Below, in pieces: positions 5,807 through 6,560 of a stretch of DNA of 6,560 nt. The notes below the pieces were generated by a model. It was not told the DNA's origin. It ran no database searches and saw nothing but the letters and a program-made list of their open reading frames with translations. The translations under genes were made by a program, and so were the position numbers. The stretch is from CAITNM01 sp964446295 (GTDB lineage Bacteria > Pseudomonadota > Alphaproteobacteria > Paracaedibacterales > CAITNM01): positions 1-6,560 of the forward strand of contig CAYUNR010000063.1 in NCBI GenBank assembly GCA_964446295.1, written 5' to 3'. Position 1 is the first letter of the stretch; every line of letters starts with the position of its first letter.

Positions 5807-6560
5807 TAGCGAATTTTCAACGTTGCAAGACCAACTAATGCAAGAATAGATGCAATAATCCAAAAACGAATTACAACAGTGGATTCTGCCCATCCTAGTT
5901 TTTCAAAGTGATGGTGAATAGGTGCCATTAAAAAAATACGTTTTTTGGTAAGCTTGTAGTATACAACTTGTAAAATGACAGAAACGGCTTCTAACACAAA
6001 CAAACCACCAATAATACACAATACAAATTCATGTTTTGTGATCAACGCAATGGTGCCTAAGGCGCCTCCAGCAGCAAGTGATCCAGTGTCCCCCATAAAT
6101 ACTTTTGCAGGTGGTGCATTAAACCATAAAAAGCCAAACCCAGCCCCAATAAGGCTACCTAAGAAAATGCATACTTCCCCTACATTTACCACATAGTGTA
6201 GCTGTAAATAAGATGCAAAAACATGGTTGCCCACAAGATAAGCAATAATTGTAAAACAAACGGAGCAGATCATAACAGGAACAATTGCTAAACCATCAAG
6301 TCCATCGGTTAAGTTAACTGCATTTGATGAACCCACAACAACAAGTGCCGCCCAGGGGTAAAAAAACCAACTTAGATTAAGAATAAAGTCTTTAAAAAAA
6401 GGAAAGGTTAAACTGTGTGCAAGGCTTGCGTCTGTGTAGTGTGCAGATGCATATGCTGCACTTATGGCTAGTATGGTTTGCCCAAGGAGCTTTGTTTTTC
6501 CTGAGATGCCATGATGAGAATTTTTAGTAAGCTTCTTATAATCATCCATAGCTCCTAGGG
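5806..6560 (-). CDS. mraY: MraY, phospho-N-acetylmuramoyl-pentapeptide-transferase, C-terminal 251 residues
   Basis: MraY joins UDP-MurNAc-pentapeptide to undecaprenyl phosphate at the inner membrane to make lipid I, the first membrane step of peptidoglycan synthesis. The frame is open to the right edge (LGA precedes the ATG at 6549), so that ATG is internal and about 110 N-terminal residues lie outside; the family is about 360 long. Counting from that methionine, the visible marks are DDYKK (2-6, catalytic-site aspartates), NAVNLTDGLDGLA (76-88), GFLWFNAPPAKVFMGDTGS (139-157, metal-binding Asp) and MAPIHHHFE (208-216, the HHH motif). It ends in GLATLKIR, like the E. coli GLATLKVR. Several hydrophobic helices lie between these loops. 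Its stop overlaps the znuC start, whereas in the standard dcw cluster murD follows. Confidence 0.97.
   Translation of the reverse strand, partial: LGAMDDYKKLTKNSHHGISGKTKLLGQTILAISAAYASAHYTDASLAHSLTFPFFKDFILNLSWFFYPWAALVVVGSSNAVNLTDGLDGLAIVPVMICSVCFTIIAYLVGNHVFASYLQLHYVVNVGEVCIFLGSLIGAGFGFLWFNAPPAKVFMGDTGSLAAGGALGTIALITKHEFVLCIIGGLFVLEAVSVILQVVYYKLTKKRIFLMAPIHHHFEKLGWAESTVVIRFWIIASILALVGLATLKIR

Noticed and set aside
5807..5893. A 29-residue N-terminal extension of ZnuC starting at 5893
   Set aside because: It lies wholly inside the mraY coding sequence in another frame, reads as a Cys-rich sequence unlike any ZnuC, and the normal ZnuC start (MLISLKSIEYTL) is at the TAATG overlap.

Overview
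The window is a piece of an AT-rich bacterial chromosome with five recognisable genes and one unusual one. It is most likely from an alphaproteobacterium. The UvrC has an alphaproteobacterial-style N-terminus (GANIIRDMVKKLPHKPGIYRM) and RNase H start (YDNSHLQG), and the RsmH has a GGYTRAIL-type SAM loop. The low GC, short intergenic gaps and a secreted-looking protein would fit a host-associated lineage such as Holosporales or Rickettsiales. That finer placement is inference, not shown by the sequence.

Layout, left to right. At 1-548 (minus, cut by the window edge) is rsmH, the 16S rRNA C1402 N4-methyltransferase. A 120-base AT-rich gap separates it from the divergent uvrC (669-2531, plus), the nucleotide-excision-repair nuclease. 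A 235-base gap without a gene (2532-2766) holds an AT-rich perfect palindrome, a dyad around a possible promoter, and a strong ribosome binding site. These lead into a 521-residue AAA+ ATPase (2767-4332, plus). Its C-terminal 330 residues look like the ClpX core, but it starts with a signal-peptide-like segment and lacks ClpX's zinc finger. It converges, with only 18 bases between stop codons, on a minus-strand cluster read right to left: mraY (6560 to 5806, cut by the window edge), znuC (5806 to 5117) and znuB (5124 to 4351). A hairpin at the convergence point lies inside the last codons of znuB.

How the genes relate. mraY, znuC and znuB overlap one another (TAATG, then an 8-base overlap), so they are almost certainly one translationally coupled unit. 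It makes the lipid I synthase of the peptidoglycan pathway together with the ATPase and permease of a high-affinity zinc importer. The periplasmic binding protein ZnuA is not in the window. rsmH and mraY both normally belong to the dcw (division and cell wall) cluster. Here they lie on the same strand, but rsmH is downstream of mraY with about 5.3 kb of unrelated genes between, so the cluster has been broken and rearranged. The secreted-looking ClpX-like ATPase is the least understood element and the best candidate for something undescribed.
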